DNA of 64,000 nucleotides from Auanema rhodensis (GCA_964057225.1 CAXKVF010000074.1:744001-808000), one strand, 5' to 3'. Shown: positions 41,009-55,968, counted from the stretch's first letter. Translations and numbers: made by a program. The notes: generated from the letters alone by a model not told the origin.

Positions 41009-44000
41009 TTGATATTGGTGCATGGTAACCATGACTTTGAAATTTACGTGAACTTTAATTTATGCTAATTAAATGTACACGTGATGTGCACTTGGTATGT
41101 AACTCGCTTCACGTGAAAGATAAAGAGATGCGGTTTTCAAAATTAGATTCCCCATGTCCATATTAGTCTAAAAACAAATTTTTATTGATATTGGTGCATG
41201 GTAACCATGACTTTGAAATTTACGTGAACTTTAATTTATGCTAATTAAATGTACACGTGATGTGCACTTGGTATGTAACTCGCTTCACGTGAAAGATAAA
41301 GAGATGCGGTTTTCAAAATTAGATTCCCCATGTCCATATTAGTCTAAAAACAAATTTTTATTGATATTGGTTCATGGTAACCATGACTTTGAAATTTACG
41401 TGAACTTTAATTTATGCTAATTAAATGTACACGTGATGTGCACTTGGTATGTAACTCGCTTCACGTGAAAGATAAAGAGATGCGGTTTTCAAAATTAGAT
41501 TCCCCATGTCCATATTAGTCTAAAAACAAATTTTTATTGATATTGGTTCATGGTAACCATGACTTTGAAATTTACGTGAACTTTAATTTATGCTAATTAA
41601 ATGTACACGTGATGTGCACTTGGTATGTAACTCGCTTCACGTGAAAGATAAAGAGATGCGCTTTTCAAAATTAGATTCCCCATGTCCATATTAGTCTAAA
41701 AACAAATTTTCATTGATATTGGTGCATGGTAACCATGACTTTGAATTTTACGTGAACTTTAATTTATGCTAATTAAATGTACACGTGATGTGCACTTGGT
41801 ATGTAACTCGCTTCACGTGAAAGATAAAGAGATGCGGTTTTCAAAATTAGATTCCCCATGTCCATATTAGTCTAAAAACAAATTTTTATTGATATTGGTT
41901 CATGGTAACCATGACTTTGAAATTTACGTGAACTTTAATTTATGCTAATTAAATGTACACGTGATGTGCACTTGGTATGTAACTCGCTTCACGTGAAAGA
42001 TAAAGAGATGCGGTTTTCAAAATTAGATTCCCCATGTCCATATTAGTCTAAAAACAAATTTTTATTGATATTGGTTCATGGTAACCATGACTTTGAAATT
42101 TACGTGAACTTTAATTTATGCTAATTAAATGTACACGTGATGTGCACTTGGTATGTAACTCGCTTCACGTGAAAGATAAAGAGATGCGGTTTTCAAAATC
42201 AGATTCCCCATGTCCATATTAGTCTAAAAACAAATTTTTATTGATATTGGTGCATGGTAACCATGACTTTGAAATTTACGTGAACTTTAATTTATGCTAA
42301 TTAAATGTACACGTGATGTGCACTTGGTATGTAACTCGCTTCACGTGAAAGATAAAGAGATGCGGTTTTCAAAATTAGATTTCCCATGTCCATATTAGTC
42401 TAAAAACAAATTTTTATTGATATTGGTGCATGGTAACCATGACTTTGAAATTTACGTGAACTTTAATTTATGCTAATTAAATGTACACGTGATGTGCACT
42501 TGGTATGTAACTCGCTTCACGTGAAAGATAAAGAGATGCGGTTTTCAAAATTAGATTCCCCATGTCCATATTAGTCTAAAAACAAATTTTTATTGATATT
42601 GGTTCATGGTAACCATGACTTTGAAATTTACGTGAACTTTAATTTATGCTAATTAAATGTACACGTGATGTGCACTTGGTATGTAACTCGCTTCACGTGA
42701 AAGATAAAGAGATGCGGTTTTCAAAATTAGATTCCCCATGTCCATATTAGTCTAAAAACAAATTTTTATTGATATTGGTTCATGGTAACCATGACTTTGA
42801 AATTTACGTGAACTTTAATTTATGCTAATTAAATGTACACGTGATGTGCACTTGGTATGTAACTCGCTTCACGTGAAAGATAAAGAGATGCGCTTTTCAA
42901 AATTAGATTCCCCATGTCCATATTAGTCTAAAAACAAATTTTCATTGATATTGGTGCATGGTAACCATGACTTTGAATTTTACGTGAACTTTAATTTATG
43001 CTAATTAAATGTACACGTGATGTGCACTTGGTATGTAACTCGCTTCACGTGAAAGATAAAGAGATGCGGTTTTCAAAATTAGATTCCCCATGTCCATATT
43101 AGTCTAAAAACAAATTTTTATTGATATTGGTTCATGGTAACCATGACTTTGAAATTTACGTGAACTTTAATTTATGCTAATTAAATGTACACGTGATGTG
43201 CACTTGGTATGTAACTCGCTTCACGTGAAAGATAAAGAGATGCGGTTTTCAAAATTAGATTCCCCATGTCCATATTAGTCTAAAAACAAATTTTTATTGA
43301 TATTGGTTTATGGTAACCATGACTTTGAAATTTACGTGAACTTTAATTTATGCTAATTAAATGTACACGTGATGTGCACTTGGTATGTAACTCGCTTCAC
43401 GTGAAAGATAAAGAGATGCGGTTTTCAAAATTAGATTCCCCATGTCCATATTAGTCTAAAAACAAATTTTTATTGATATTGGTTCATGGTAACCATGACT
43501 TTGAAATTTACGTAAACTTTAATTTATGCTAATTAAATGTACACGTGATGTGCACTTGGTATGTAACTCGCTTCACGTGAAAGATAAAGAGATGCGGTTT
43601 TCAAAATTAGATTCCCCATGTCCATATTAGTCTAAAAACAAATTTTTATTGATATTGGTTCATGGTAACCATGACTTTGAATTTAACGTGAACTTTAATT
43701 TATGCTAATTAAATGTACACGTGATGTGCACTTGGTATGTAACTCGCTTCACGTGAAAGATAAAGAGATGCGGTTTTCAAAATTAGATTCCCCATGTCCA
43801 TATTAGTCTAAAAACAAATTTTTATTGATATTGGTGCATGGTAACCATGACTTTGAAATTTACGTGAACTTTAATTTATGCTAATTAAATGTACACGTGA
43901 TGTGCACTTGGTATGTAACTCGCTTCACGTGAAAGATAAAGAGATGCGGTTTTCAAAATTAGATTCCCCATGTCCATATTAGTCTAAAAACAAATTTTTA

Positions 44001-47000
44001 TTGATATTGGTTCATGGTAACCATGACTTTGAAATTTACGTGAACTTTAATTTATGCTAATTAAATGTACACGTGATGTGCACTTGGTATGTAACTCGCT
44101 TCACGTGAAAGATAAAGAGATGCGGTTTTCAAAATTAGATTCCCCATGTCCATATTAGTTTAAAAACAAATTTTTATTGATATTGGTGCATGGTAACCAT
44201 GACTTTGAAATTTACGTGAACTTTAATTTATGCTAATTAAATGTACACGTGATGTGCACTTGGTATGTAACTCGCTTCACGTGAAAGATAAAGAGATGCG
44301 GTTTTCAAAATTAGATTCCCCATGTCCATATTAGTCTAAAAACAAATTTTTATTGATATTGGTTCATGGTAACCATGACTTTGAAATTTACGTGAACTTT
44401 AATTTATGCTAATTAAATGTACACGTGATGTGCACTTGGTATGTAACTCGCTTCACGTGAAAGATAAAGAGATGCGGTTTTCAAAATTAGATTCCCCATG
44501 TCCATATTAGTCTAAAAACAAATTTTTATTGATATTGGTGCATGGTAACCATGACTTTGAAATTTACGTGAACTTTAATTTATGCTAATTAAATGTACAC
44601 GTGATGTGCACTTGGTATGTAACTCGCTTCACGTGAAAGATAAAGAGATGCGGTTTTCAAAATTAGATTCCCCATGTCCATATTAGTCTAAAAACAAATT
44701 TTTATTGATATTGGTGCATGGTAACCATGACTTTGAAATTTACGTGAACTTTAATTTATGCTAATTAAATGTACACGAGATGTGCACTTAGTATGTAACT
44801 CGCTTCACGTGAAAGATAAAGAGATGCGGTTTTCAAAATTAGATTCCCCATGTCCATATTAGTCTAAAAACAAATTTTTATTGATATTGGTGCATGGTAA
44901 CCATGACTTTGAAATTTACGTGAACTTTAATTTATGCTAATTAAATGTACACGAGATGTGCACTTAGTATGTAACTCGCTTCACGTGAAAGATAAAGAGA
45001 TGCGGTTTTCAAAATTAGATTCCCCATGTACATATTAGTCTAAAAACAAATTTTTATTGATATTGGTTCATGGTAACCATGACTTTGAAATTTACGTGAA
45101 CTTTAATTTATGCTAATTAAATGTATACGTGGTGTGCACTTGGTATGTAACTCGCTTCACGTGAAAGATAAAGAGATGCGGTTTTCAAAATTAGATTCCC
45201 CATGTCCATATTAGTCTAAAAACAAATTTTTATTGATATTGGTGCATGGTAACCATGACTTTGAAATTTACGTGAACTTTAATTTATGCTAATTAAATGT
45301 ACACGTGATGTGCACTTGGTATGTAACTCGCTTCACGTGAAAGATAAAGAGATGCGGTTTTCAAAATTAGATTCCCCATGTGCATATTAGTCTAAAAACA
45401 AATTTTTATTGATATTGGTGCATGGTAACCATGACTTTGAAATTTACGTGAACTTTAATTTATGCTAATTAAATGTACACGTGATGTGCACTTGGTATGT
45501 AACTCGCTTCACGTGAAAGATAAGGAGATGCGGTTTTCAAAATTAGATTCCCCATGTCCATATTAGTCTAAAAACAAATTTTTATTGATATTGGTGCATG
45601 GTAACCATGACTTTGAAATTTACGTGAACTTTAATTTATGCTAATTAAATGTACACGTGATGTGCACTTGGTATGTAACTCGCTTCACGTGAAAGATAAA
45701 GAGATGCGGTTTTCAAAATTAGATTCGCCATGTCCATATTAGTCTAAAAACAAATTTTTATTGATATTGGTTCATGGTAACCATGACTTTGAAATTTACG
45801 TGAACTTTAATTTATGCTAATTAAATGTACACGTGATGTGCACTTGGTATGTAACTCGCTTCACGTGAAAGATAAAGAGATGCGGTTTTCAAAATTAGAT
45901 TCCCCATGTCCATATTAGTCTAAAAACAAATTTTTATTGATATTGGTTCATGGTAACCATGACTTTGAATTTAACGTGAACTTTAATTTATGCTAATTAA
46001 ATGTACACGTGATGTGCACTTGGTATGTAACTCGCTTCACGTGAAAGATAAAGAGATGCGGTTTTCAAAATTAGATTCCCCATGTCCATATTAGTCTAAC
46101 AACAAATTTGTGTTGATATTGGTGCATGGTAACCATGACTTTGAAATTTACGTGAACTTTAATTTATGCTAATTAAATGTACACGTGATGTGCACTTGGT
46201 ATGTAACTCGCTTCACGTGAAAGATAAAGAGATGCGGTTTTCAAAATTAGATTCCCCATGTCCATATTAGTCTAAAAACAAATTTTTATTGATATTGGTT
46301 CATGGTAACCATGACTTTGAAATTTACGTGAACTTTAATTTATGCTAATTAAATGTACACGTGATGTGCACTTGGTATGTAACTCGCTTCACGTGAAAGA
46401 TAAAGAGATGCGGTTTTCAAAATTAGATTCCCCATGTCCATATTAGTCTAAAAACAAATTTTTATTGATATTGGTTCATGGTAACCATGACTTTGAAATT
46501 TACGTGAACTTTAATTTATGCTAATTAAATGTACACGTGATGTGCACTTGGTATGTAACTCGCTTCACGTGAAAGATAAAGAGATGTGCTTTTCAAAATT
46601 AGATTCCCCATGTCCATATTAGTCTAAAAACAAATTTTCATTGATATTGGTGCATGGTAACCATGACTTTGAATTTTACGTGAACTTTAATTTATGCTAA
46701 TTAAATGTACACGTGATGTGCACTTGGTATGTAACTCGCTTCACGTGAAAGATAAAGAGATGCGGTTTTCAAAATTAGATTCCCCATGTCCATATTAGTC
46801 TAAAAACAAATTTTTATTGATATTGGTTCATGGTAACCATGACTTTGAAATTTACGTGAACTTTAATTTATGCTAATTAAATGTACACGTGATGTGCACT
46901 TGGTATGTAACTCGCTTCACGTGAAAGATAAAGAGATGCGGTTTTCAAAATTAGATTCCCCATGTCCATATTAGTCTAAAAACAAATTTTTATTGATATT

Positions 47001-47520
47001 GGTTCATGGTAACCATGACTTTGAAATTTACGTGAACTTTAATTTATGCTAATTAAATGTACACGTGATGTGCACTTGGTATGTAACTCGCTTCACGTGA
47101 AAGATAAAGAGATGCGGTTTTCAAAATTAGATTCCCCATGTCCATATTAGTCTAAAAACAAATTTTTATTGATATTGGTTCATGGTAACCATGACTTTGA
47201 AATTTACGTAAACTTTAATTTATGCTAATTAAATGTACACGTGATGTGCACTTGGTATGTAACTCGCTTCACGTGAAAGATAAAGAGATGCGGTTTTCAA
47301 AATTAGATTCCCCATGTCCATATTAGTCTAAAAACAAATTTTTATTGATATTGGTTCATGGTAACCATGACTTTGAATTTAACGTGAACTTTAATTTATG
47401 CTAATTAAATGTACACGTGATGTGCACTTGGTATGTAACTCGCTTCACGTGAAAGATAAAGAGATGCGGTTTTCAAAATTAGATTCCCCATGTCCATATT
47501 AGTCTAAAAACAAATTTTTA

Positions 47521-48576
47521 TTGATATTGGTGCATGGTAACCATGACTTTGAAATTTACGTGAACTTTAATTTATGCTAATTAAATGTACACGTGATGTG
47601 CACTTGGTATGTAACTCGCTTCACGTGAAAGATAAAGAGATGCGGTTTTCAAAATTAGATTCCCCATGTCCATATTAGTCTAAAAACAATTTTTTATTGA
47701 TATTGGTTCATGGTAACCATGACTTTGAAATTTACGTGAACTTTAATTTATGCTAATTAAATGTACACGTGATGTGCACTTGGTATGTAACTCGCTTCAC
47801 GTGAAAGATAAAGAGATGCGGTTTTCAAAATTAGATTCCCCATGTCCATATTAGTTTAAAAACAAATTTTTATTGATATTGGTGCATGGTAACCATGACT
47901 TTGAAATTTACGTGAACTTTAATTTATGCTAATTAAATGTACACGTGATGTGCACTTGGTATGTAACTCGCTTCACGTGAAAGATAAAGAGATGCGGTTT
48001 TCAAAATTAGATTCCCCATGTCCATATTAGTCTAAAAACAAATTTTTATTGATATTGGTGCATGGTAACCATGACTTTGAAATTTACGTGAACTTTAATT
48101 TATGCTAATTAAATGTACACGTGATGTGCACTTGGTATGTAACTCGCTTCACGTGAAAGATAAAGAGATGCGGTTTTCAAAATTAGATTCCCCATGTCCA
48201 TATTAGTCTAAAAACAATTTTTTATTGATATTGGTTCATGGTAACCATGACTTTGAAATTTACGTGAACTTTAATTTATGCTAATTAAATGTACACGTGA
48301 TGTGCACTTGGTATGTAACTCGCTTCACGTGAAAGATAAAGAGATGCGGTTTTCAAAATTAGATTCCCCATGTCCATATTAGTTTAAAAACAAATTTTTA
48401 TTGATATTGGTGCATGGTAACCATGACTTTGAAATTTACGTGAACTTTAATTTATGCTAATTAAATGTACACGTGATGTGCACTTGGTATGTAACTCGCT
48501 TCACGTGAAAGATAAAGAGATGCGGTTTTCAAAATTAGATTCCCCATGTCCATATTAGTCTAAAAACAAATTTTTA
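47521..48576 (+). repeat. 3-unit (528-bp) tandem duplication, M271-M273 and M274-M276
   Basis: The rare 170t change appears only in M271 and M274 (near 47690 and 48218). Each is followed by t12+160t and then a g12 unit. M276 is the last matching unit. This looks like a recent local duplication. Confidence 0.8.
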
Positions 48577-48928
48577 TTGATATTGGTTCATGGTAACCAT
48601 GACTTTGAAATTTACGTGAACTTTAATTTATGCTAATTAAATGTACACGTGATGTGCACTTGGTATGTAACTCGCTTCACGTGAAAGATAAAGAGATGCG
48701 GTTTTCAAAATTAGATTCCCCATGTCCATATTAGTCTAAAAACAAATTTTTATTGATATTGGTGCATGGTAACCATGACTTTGAAATTTACGTGAACTTT
48801 AATTTATGCTAATTAAATGTACACGTGATGTGCACTTGGTATGTAACTCGCTTCACGTGAAAGATAAAGAGATGCGGTTTTCAAAATTAGATTCCCCATG
48901 TCCATATTAGTCTAAAAACAAATTTTTA

Positions 48929-50688
48929 TTGATATTGGTGCATGGTAACCATGACTTTGAAATTTACGTGAACTTTAATTTATGCTAATTAAATGTACAC
49001 GAGATGTGCACTTAGTATGTAACTCGCTTCACGTGAAAGATAAAGAGATGCGGTTTTCAAAATTAGATTCCCCATGTCCATATTAGTCTAAAAACAAATT
49101 TTTATTGATATTGGTGCATGGTAACCATGACTTTGAAATTTACGTGAACTTTAATTTATGCTAATTAAATGTACACGAGATGTGCACTTAGTATGTAACT
49201 CGCTTCACGTGAAAGATAAAGAGATGCGGTTTTCAAAATTAGATTCCCCATGTACATATTAGTCTAAAAACAAATTTTTATTGATATTGGTTCATGGTAA
49301 CCATGACTTTGAAATTTACGTGAACTTTAATTTATGCTAATTAAATGTATACGTGGTGTGCACTTGGTATGTAACTCGCTTCACGTGAAAGATAAAGAGA
49401 TGCGGTTTTCAAAATTAGATTCCCCATGTCCATATTAGTCTAAAAACAAATTTTTATTGATATTGGTGCATGGTAACCATGACTTTGAAATTTACGTGAA
49501 CTTTAATTTATGCTAATTAAATGTACACGTGATGTGCACTTGGTATGTAACTCGCTTCACGTGAAAGATAAAGAGATGCGGTTTTCAAAATTAGATTCCC
49601 CATGTCCATATTAGTCTAAAAACAAATTTTTATTGATATTGGTTCATGGTAACCATGACTTTGAAATTTACGTGAACTTTAATTTATGCTAATTAAATGT
49701 ACACGTGATGTGCACTTGGTATGTAACTCGCTTCACGTGAAAGATAAAGAGATGCGGTTTTCAAAATTAGATTCCCCATGTCCATATTAGTCTAAAAACA
49801 AATTTTTATTGATATTGGTGCATGGTAACCATGACTTTGAAATTTACGTGAACTTTAATTTATGCTAATTAAATGTACACGAGATGTGCACTTAGTATGT
49901 AACTCGCTTCACGTGAAAGATAAAGAGATGCGGTTTTCAAAATTAGATTCCCCATGTCCATATTAGTCTAAAAACAAATTTTTATTGATATTGGTGCATG
50001 GTAACCATGACTTTGAAATTTACGTGAACTTTAATTTATGCTAATTAAATGTACACGAGATGTGCACTTAGTATGTAACTCGCTTCACGTGAAAGATAAA
50101 GAGATGCGGTTTTCAAAATTAGATTCCCCATGTACATATTAGTCTAAAAACAAATTTTTATTGATATTGGTTCATGGTAACCATGACTTTGAAATTTACG
50201 TGAACTTTAATTTATGCTAATTAAATGTATACGTGGTGTGCACTTGGTATGTAACTCGCTTCACGTGAAAGATAAAGAGATGCGGTTTTCAAAATTAGAT
50301 TCCCCATGTCCATATTAGTCTAAAAACAAATTTTTATTGATATTGGTGCATGGTAACCATGACTTTGAAATTTACGTGAACTTTAATTTATGCTAATTAA
50401 ATGTACACGTGATGTGCACTTGGTATGTAACTCGCTTCACGTGAAAGATAAAGAGATGCGGTTTTCAAAATTAGATTCCCCATGTCCATATTAGTCTAAA
50501 AACAAATTTTTATTGATATTGGTTCATGGTAACCATGACTTTGAAATTTACGTGAACTTTAATTTATGCTAATTAAATGTACACGTGATGTGCACTTGGT
50601 ATGTAACTCGCTTCACGTGAAAGATAAAGAGATGCGGTTTTCAAAATTAGATTCCCCATGTCCATATTAGTCTAAAAACAAATTTTTA
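48929..50688 (+). repeat. 5-unit (880-bp) tandem duplication, M279-M283 and M284-M288
   Basis: Both copies read 74a+86a, 74a+86a+150a, t12+70t+76g, g12, t12. I saw no private differences between the copies, which suggests very recent duplication. The next two units are 42a and 34t+37a. Confidence 0.82.
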
Positions 50689-51040
50689 TTGATATTGGTT
50701 CATGGTAACCATGACTTTGAAATTTACGTAAACTTTAATTTATGCTAATTAAATGTACACGTGATGTGCACTTGGTATGTAACTCGCTTCACGTGAAAGA
50801 TAAAGAGATGCGGTTTTCAAAATTAGATTCCCCATGTCCATATTAGTCTAAAAACAAATTTTTATTGATATTGGTTCATGGTAACCATGACTTTGAATTT
50901 AACGTGAACTTTAATTTATGCTAATTAAATGTACACGTGATGTGCACTTGGTATGTAACTCGCTTCACGTGAAAGATAAAGAGATGCGGTTTTCAAAATT
51001 AGATTCCCCATGTCCATATTAGTCTAAAAACAAATTTTTA

Positions 51041-54000
51041 TTGATATTGGTGCATGGTAACCATGACTTTGAAATTTACGTGAACTTTAATTTATGCTAA
51101 TTAAATGTACACGTGATGTGCACTTGGTATGTAACTCGCTTCACGTGAAAGATAAAGAGATGCGGTTTTCAAAATTAGATTCGCCATGTCCATATTAGTC
51201 TAAAAACAAATTTTTATTGATATTGGTTCATGGTAACCATGACTTTGAAATTTACGTGAACTTTAATTTATGCTAATTAAATGTACACGTGATGTGCACT
51301 TGGTATGTAACTCGCTTCACGTGAAAGATAAAGAGATGCGGTTTTCAAAATTAGATTCCCCATGTCCATATTAGTCTAAAAACAAATTTTTATTGATATT
51401 GGTTCATGGTAACCATGACTTTGAAATTTACGTGAACTTTAATTTATGCTAATTAAATGTACACGTGATGTGCACTTGGTATGTAACTCGCTTCACGTGA
51501 AAGATAAAGAGATGCGGTTTTCAAAATTAGATTCCCCATGTCCATATTAGTCTAAAAACAAATTTTTATTGATATTGGTGCATGGTAACCATGACTTTGA
51601 AATTTACGTGAACTTTAATTTATGCTAATTAAATGTACACGTGATGTGCACTTGGTATGTAACTCGCTTCACGTGAAAGATAAAGAGATGCGGTTTTCAA
51701 AATTAGATTCCCCATGTCCATATTAGTCTAAAAACAAATTTTTATTGATATTGGTGCATGGTAACCATGACTTTGAAATTTACGTGAACTTTAATTTATG
51801 CTAATTAAATGTACACGTGATGTGCACTTGGTATGTAACTCGCTTCACGTGAAAGATAAAGAGATGCGGTTTTCAAAATTAGATTCCCCATGTCCATATT
51901 AGTTTAAAAACAAATTTTTATTGATATTGGTGCATGGTAACCATGACTTTGAAAGTTACGTGAACTTTAATTTATGCTAATTAAATGTACACGTGATGTG
52001 CATTTGGTATGTAACCCGCTTCACGTGAAAGATAAAGAGATGTGGTTTTCAAAATTAGATTCCCCATGTCCATATTAGTCTAAAAACAAATTTTTATTGA
52101 TATTGGTTCATGGTAACCATGACTTTGAAATTTACGTGAACTTTAATTTATGCTAATTAAATGTACACGTGATGTGCACTTGGTATGTAACTCGCTTCAC
52201 GTGAAAGATAAAGAGATGCGGTTTTTAAAATTAGATTCCCCATGTCCATATTAGTCTAAAAACAAATTTTTATTGATATTGGTGCATGGTAACCATGACT
52301 TTGAAATTTACGTGAACTTTAATTTATGCTAATTAAATGTACACGTGATGTGCACTTGGTATGTAACTCGCTTCACGTGAAAGATGAAGAGATGCGGTTT
52401 GCAAAATTAGATTCCCCATGTCCATATTAGTCTAAAAACAAATTTTTATTGATATTGGTGCATGGTAACCATGACTTTGAAAGTTACGTGAACTTTAATT
52501 TATGCTAATTAAATGTACACGTGATGTGCACTTGGTATGTAACTCGCTTCACGTGAAAGATAAAGAGATGTGGTTTTCAAAATTAGATTCCCCATGTCCA
52601 TATTAGTCTAAAAACAAATTTTTATTGATATTGGTTCATGGTAACCATGACTTTGAAATTTACGTGAACTTTAATTTATGCTAATTAAATGTACACGTGA
52701 TGTGCACTTGGTATGTAACTCGCTTCACGTGAAAGATGAAGAGATGCGGTTTTCAAAATTAGATTCCCCATGTCCATATTAGTCTAAAAACAAATTTTTA
52801 TTGATATTGGTTCATGGTAACCATGACTTTGAAATTTACGTGAACTTTAATTTATGCTAATTAAATGTACACGTGATGTGCACTTGGTATGTAACTCGCT
52901 TCACGTGAAAGATAAAGAGATGCGGTTTTTAAAATTAGATTCCCCATGTCCATATTAGTCTAAAAACAAATTTTTATTGATATTGGTGCATGGTAACCAT
53001 GACTTTGAAATTTACGTGAACTTTAATTTATGCTAATTAAATGTACACGTGATGTGCACTTGGTATGTAACTCGCTTCACGTGAAAGATGAAGAGATGCG
53101 GTTTGCAAAATTAGATTCCCCATGTCCATATTAGTCTAAAAACAAATTTTTATTGATATTGGTGCATGGTAACCATGACTTTGAAAGTTACGTGAACTTT
53201 AATTTATGCTAATTAAATGTACACGTGATGTGCACTTGGTATGTAACTCGCTTCACGTGAAAGATAAAGAGATGTGGTTTTCAAAATTAGATTCCCCATG
53301 TCCATATTAGTCTAAAAACAAATTTTTATTGATATTGGTTCATGGTAACCATGACTTTGAAATTTACGTGAACTTTAATTTATGCTAATTAAATGTACAC
53401 GTGATGTGCACTTGGTATGTAACTCGCTTCACGTGAAAGATAAAGAGATGCGGTTTTCAAAATTAGATTCCCCATGTCCATATTAGTCTAAAAACAAATT
53501 TTTATTGATATTGGTGCATGGTAACCATGACTTTGAAATTTACGTGAACTTTAATTTATGCTAATTAAATGTACACGTGATGTGCACTTGGTATGTAACT
53601 CGCTTCACGTGAAAGATGAAGAGATGCGGTTTGCAAAATTAGATTCCCCATGTCCATATTAGTCTAAAAACAAATTTTTATTGACATTGGTGCATGGTAA
53701 CCATGACTTTGAAATTTACGTGAACTTTAATTTATGCTAATTAAATGTACACGTGATGTGCACTTGGTATGTAACTCGCTTCACGTGAAAGATAAAGAGA
53801 TGCGGTTTTCAAAATTAGATTCCCCATGTCCATATTAGTCTAAAAACAAATTTTTATTGATATTGGTGCATGGTAACCATGACTTTGAAATTTACGTGAA
53901 CTTTAATTTATGCTAATTAAATGTACACGTGATGTGCACTTGGTATGTAACTCGCTTCACGTGAAAGATGAAGAGATGCGGTTTTCAAAATTAGATTCCC

Positions 54001-55968
54001 CATGTCCATATTAGTCTAAAAACAAATTTTTATTGATATTGGTGCATGGTAACCATGACTTTGAAATTTACGTGAACTTTAATTTATGCTAATTAAATGT
54101 ACACGTGATGTGCACTTGGTATGTAACTCGCTTCACGTGAAAGATAAAGAGATGCGGTTTTCAAAATTAGATTCCCCATGTGCATATTAGTCTAAAAACA
54201 AATTTTTATTGATATTGGTGCATGGTAACCATGACTTTGAAATTTACGTGAACTTTAATTTATGCTAATTAAATGTACACGTGATGTGCACTTGGTATGT
54301 AACTCGCTTCACGTGAAAGATAAGGAGATGCGGTTTTCAAAATTAGATTCCCCATGTCCATATTAGTCTAAAAACAAATTTTTATTGATATTGGTGCATG
54401 GTAACCATGACTTTGAAATTTACGTGAACTTTAATTTATGCTAATTAAATGTACACGTGATGTGCACTTGGTATGTAACTCGCTTCACGTGAAAGATAAA
54501 GAGATGCGGTTTTCAAAATTAGATTCCCCATGTCCATATTAGTTTAAAAACAAATTTTTATTGATATTGGTGCATGGTAACCATGACTTTGAAATTTACG
54601 TGAACTTTAATTTATGCTAATTAAATGTACACGTGATGTGCACTTGGTATGTAACTCGCTTCACGTGAGAGATAAAGAGATGCGGTTTTCAAAATTAGAA
54701 TCCCCATGTCCATATTAGTCTAAAAACAAATTTTTATTGATATTGGTGCATGGTAACCATGACTTTGAAATTTACGTGAACTTTAATTTATGCTAATTAA
54801 ATGTACACGTGATGTGCACTTGGTATGTAACTCGCTTCACGTGAAAGATAAAGAGATGCGGTTTTCAAAATTAGATTCCCCATGTCCATATTAGTTAAAA
54901 AACAAATTTTTATTGATATTGGTGCATGGTAACCATGACTTTGAAATTTACGTGAACTTTAATTTATGCTAATTAAATGTACACGTGATGTGCACTTGGT
55001 ATGTAACTCGCTTCACGTGAGAGATAAAGAGATGCGGTTTTCAAAATTAGAATCCCCATGTCCATATTAGTCTAAAAACAAATTTTTATTGATATTGGTG
55101 CATGGTAACCATGACTTTGAAATTTACGTGAACTTTAATTTATGCTAATTAAATGTACACGTGATGTGCACTTGGTATGTAACTCGCTTCACGTGAGAGA
55201 TAAAGAGATGCGGTTTTCAAAATTAGAATCCCCATGTCCATATTAGTCTAAAAACAAATTTTTATTGATATTGATGCATGGTAACCATGACTTTGAAATT
55301 TACGTGAACTTTAATTTATGCTAATTAAATGTACACGTGATGTGCACTTGGTATGTAACTCGCTTCACGTGAAAGATAAAGAGATGCGGTTTTCAAAATT
55401 AGATTCCCCATGTCCATATTAGTTTAAAAACAAATTTTTATTGATATTGGTGCATGGTAACCATGACTTTGAAATTTACGTGAACTTTAATTTATGCTGA
55501 TTAAATGTACACGTGATGTGCACTTGGTATGTAACTCGCTTCACGTGAGAGATAAAGAGATGCGGTTTTCAAAATTAGAATCCCCATGTCCATATTAGTC
55601 TAAAAACAAATTTTTATTGATATTGGTGCATGGTAACCATGACTTTGAAATTTACGTGAACTTTAATTTATGCTAATTAAATGTACACGTGATGTGCACT
55701 TGGTATGTAACTCGCTTCACGTGAAAGATAAAGAGATGCGGTTTTCAAAATTAGATTCCCCATGTCCATATTAGTCTAAAAACAAATTTTTATTGATATT
55801 GGTGCATGGTAACCATGACTTTGAAAGTTACGTGAACTTTAATTTATGCTAATTAAATGTACACGTGATGTGCACTTGGTATGTAACTCGCTTCACGTGA
55901 AAGATAAAGAGATGCGGTTTTCAAAATTAGATTCCCCATGTCCATATTAGTCGAAAAACAAATTTTTA
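51041..55968 (+). repeat. Satellite domain H (M291-M318): second D-type block and 109g+140a units
   Basis: M291-M296 match M158-M163, including rare 143g, 160t and 35g+123t units. The trio 130t, 114g+129g, 35g+123t repeats at a four-unit offset (52097-52624 and 52801-53328). M303-M309 match M166-M172. The right part has four units with 109g+140a (M311, M313, M314, M316). Private changes include 10a in M315 and a g replacing t161 or its neighbour in M318. Confidence 0.8.

Larger units (their letters stand above)
41009..51040 (+). repeat. Satellite domain G (M234-M290): second pass of C- and D-type sequence
   Basis: A six-unit block (t12+125c+175c; g12+34t; t12; t12; 42a; 34t+37a) occurs at 42769-43824 and 46465-47520, as well as at 25169-26224. 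The 74a+86a / 74a+86a+150a / 70t+76g trio occurs at M255-257, M279-281 and M284-286. M252-M261 match M150-M159 at 102 units. Only satellite is present. Confidence 0.82.
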
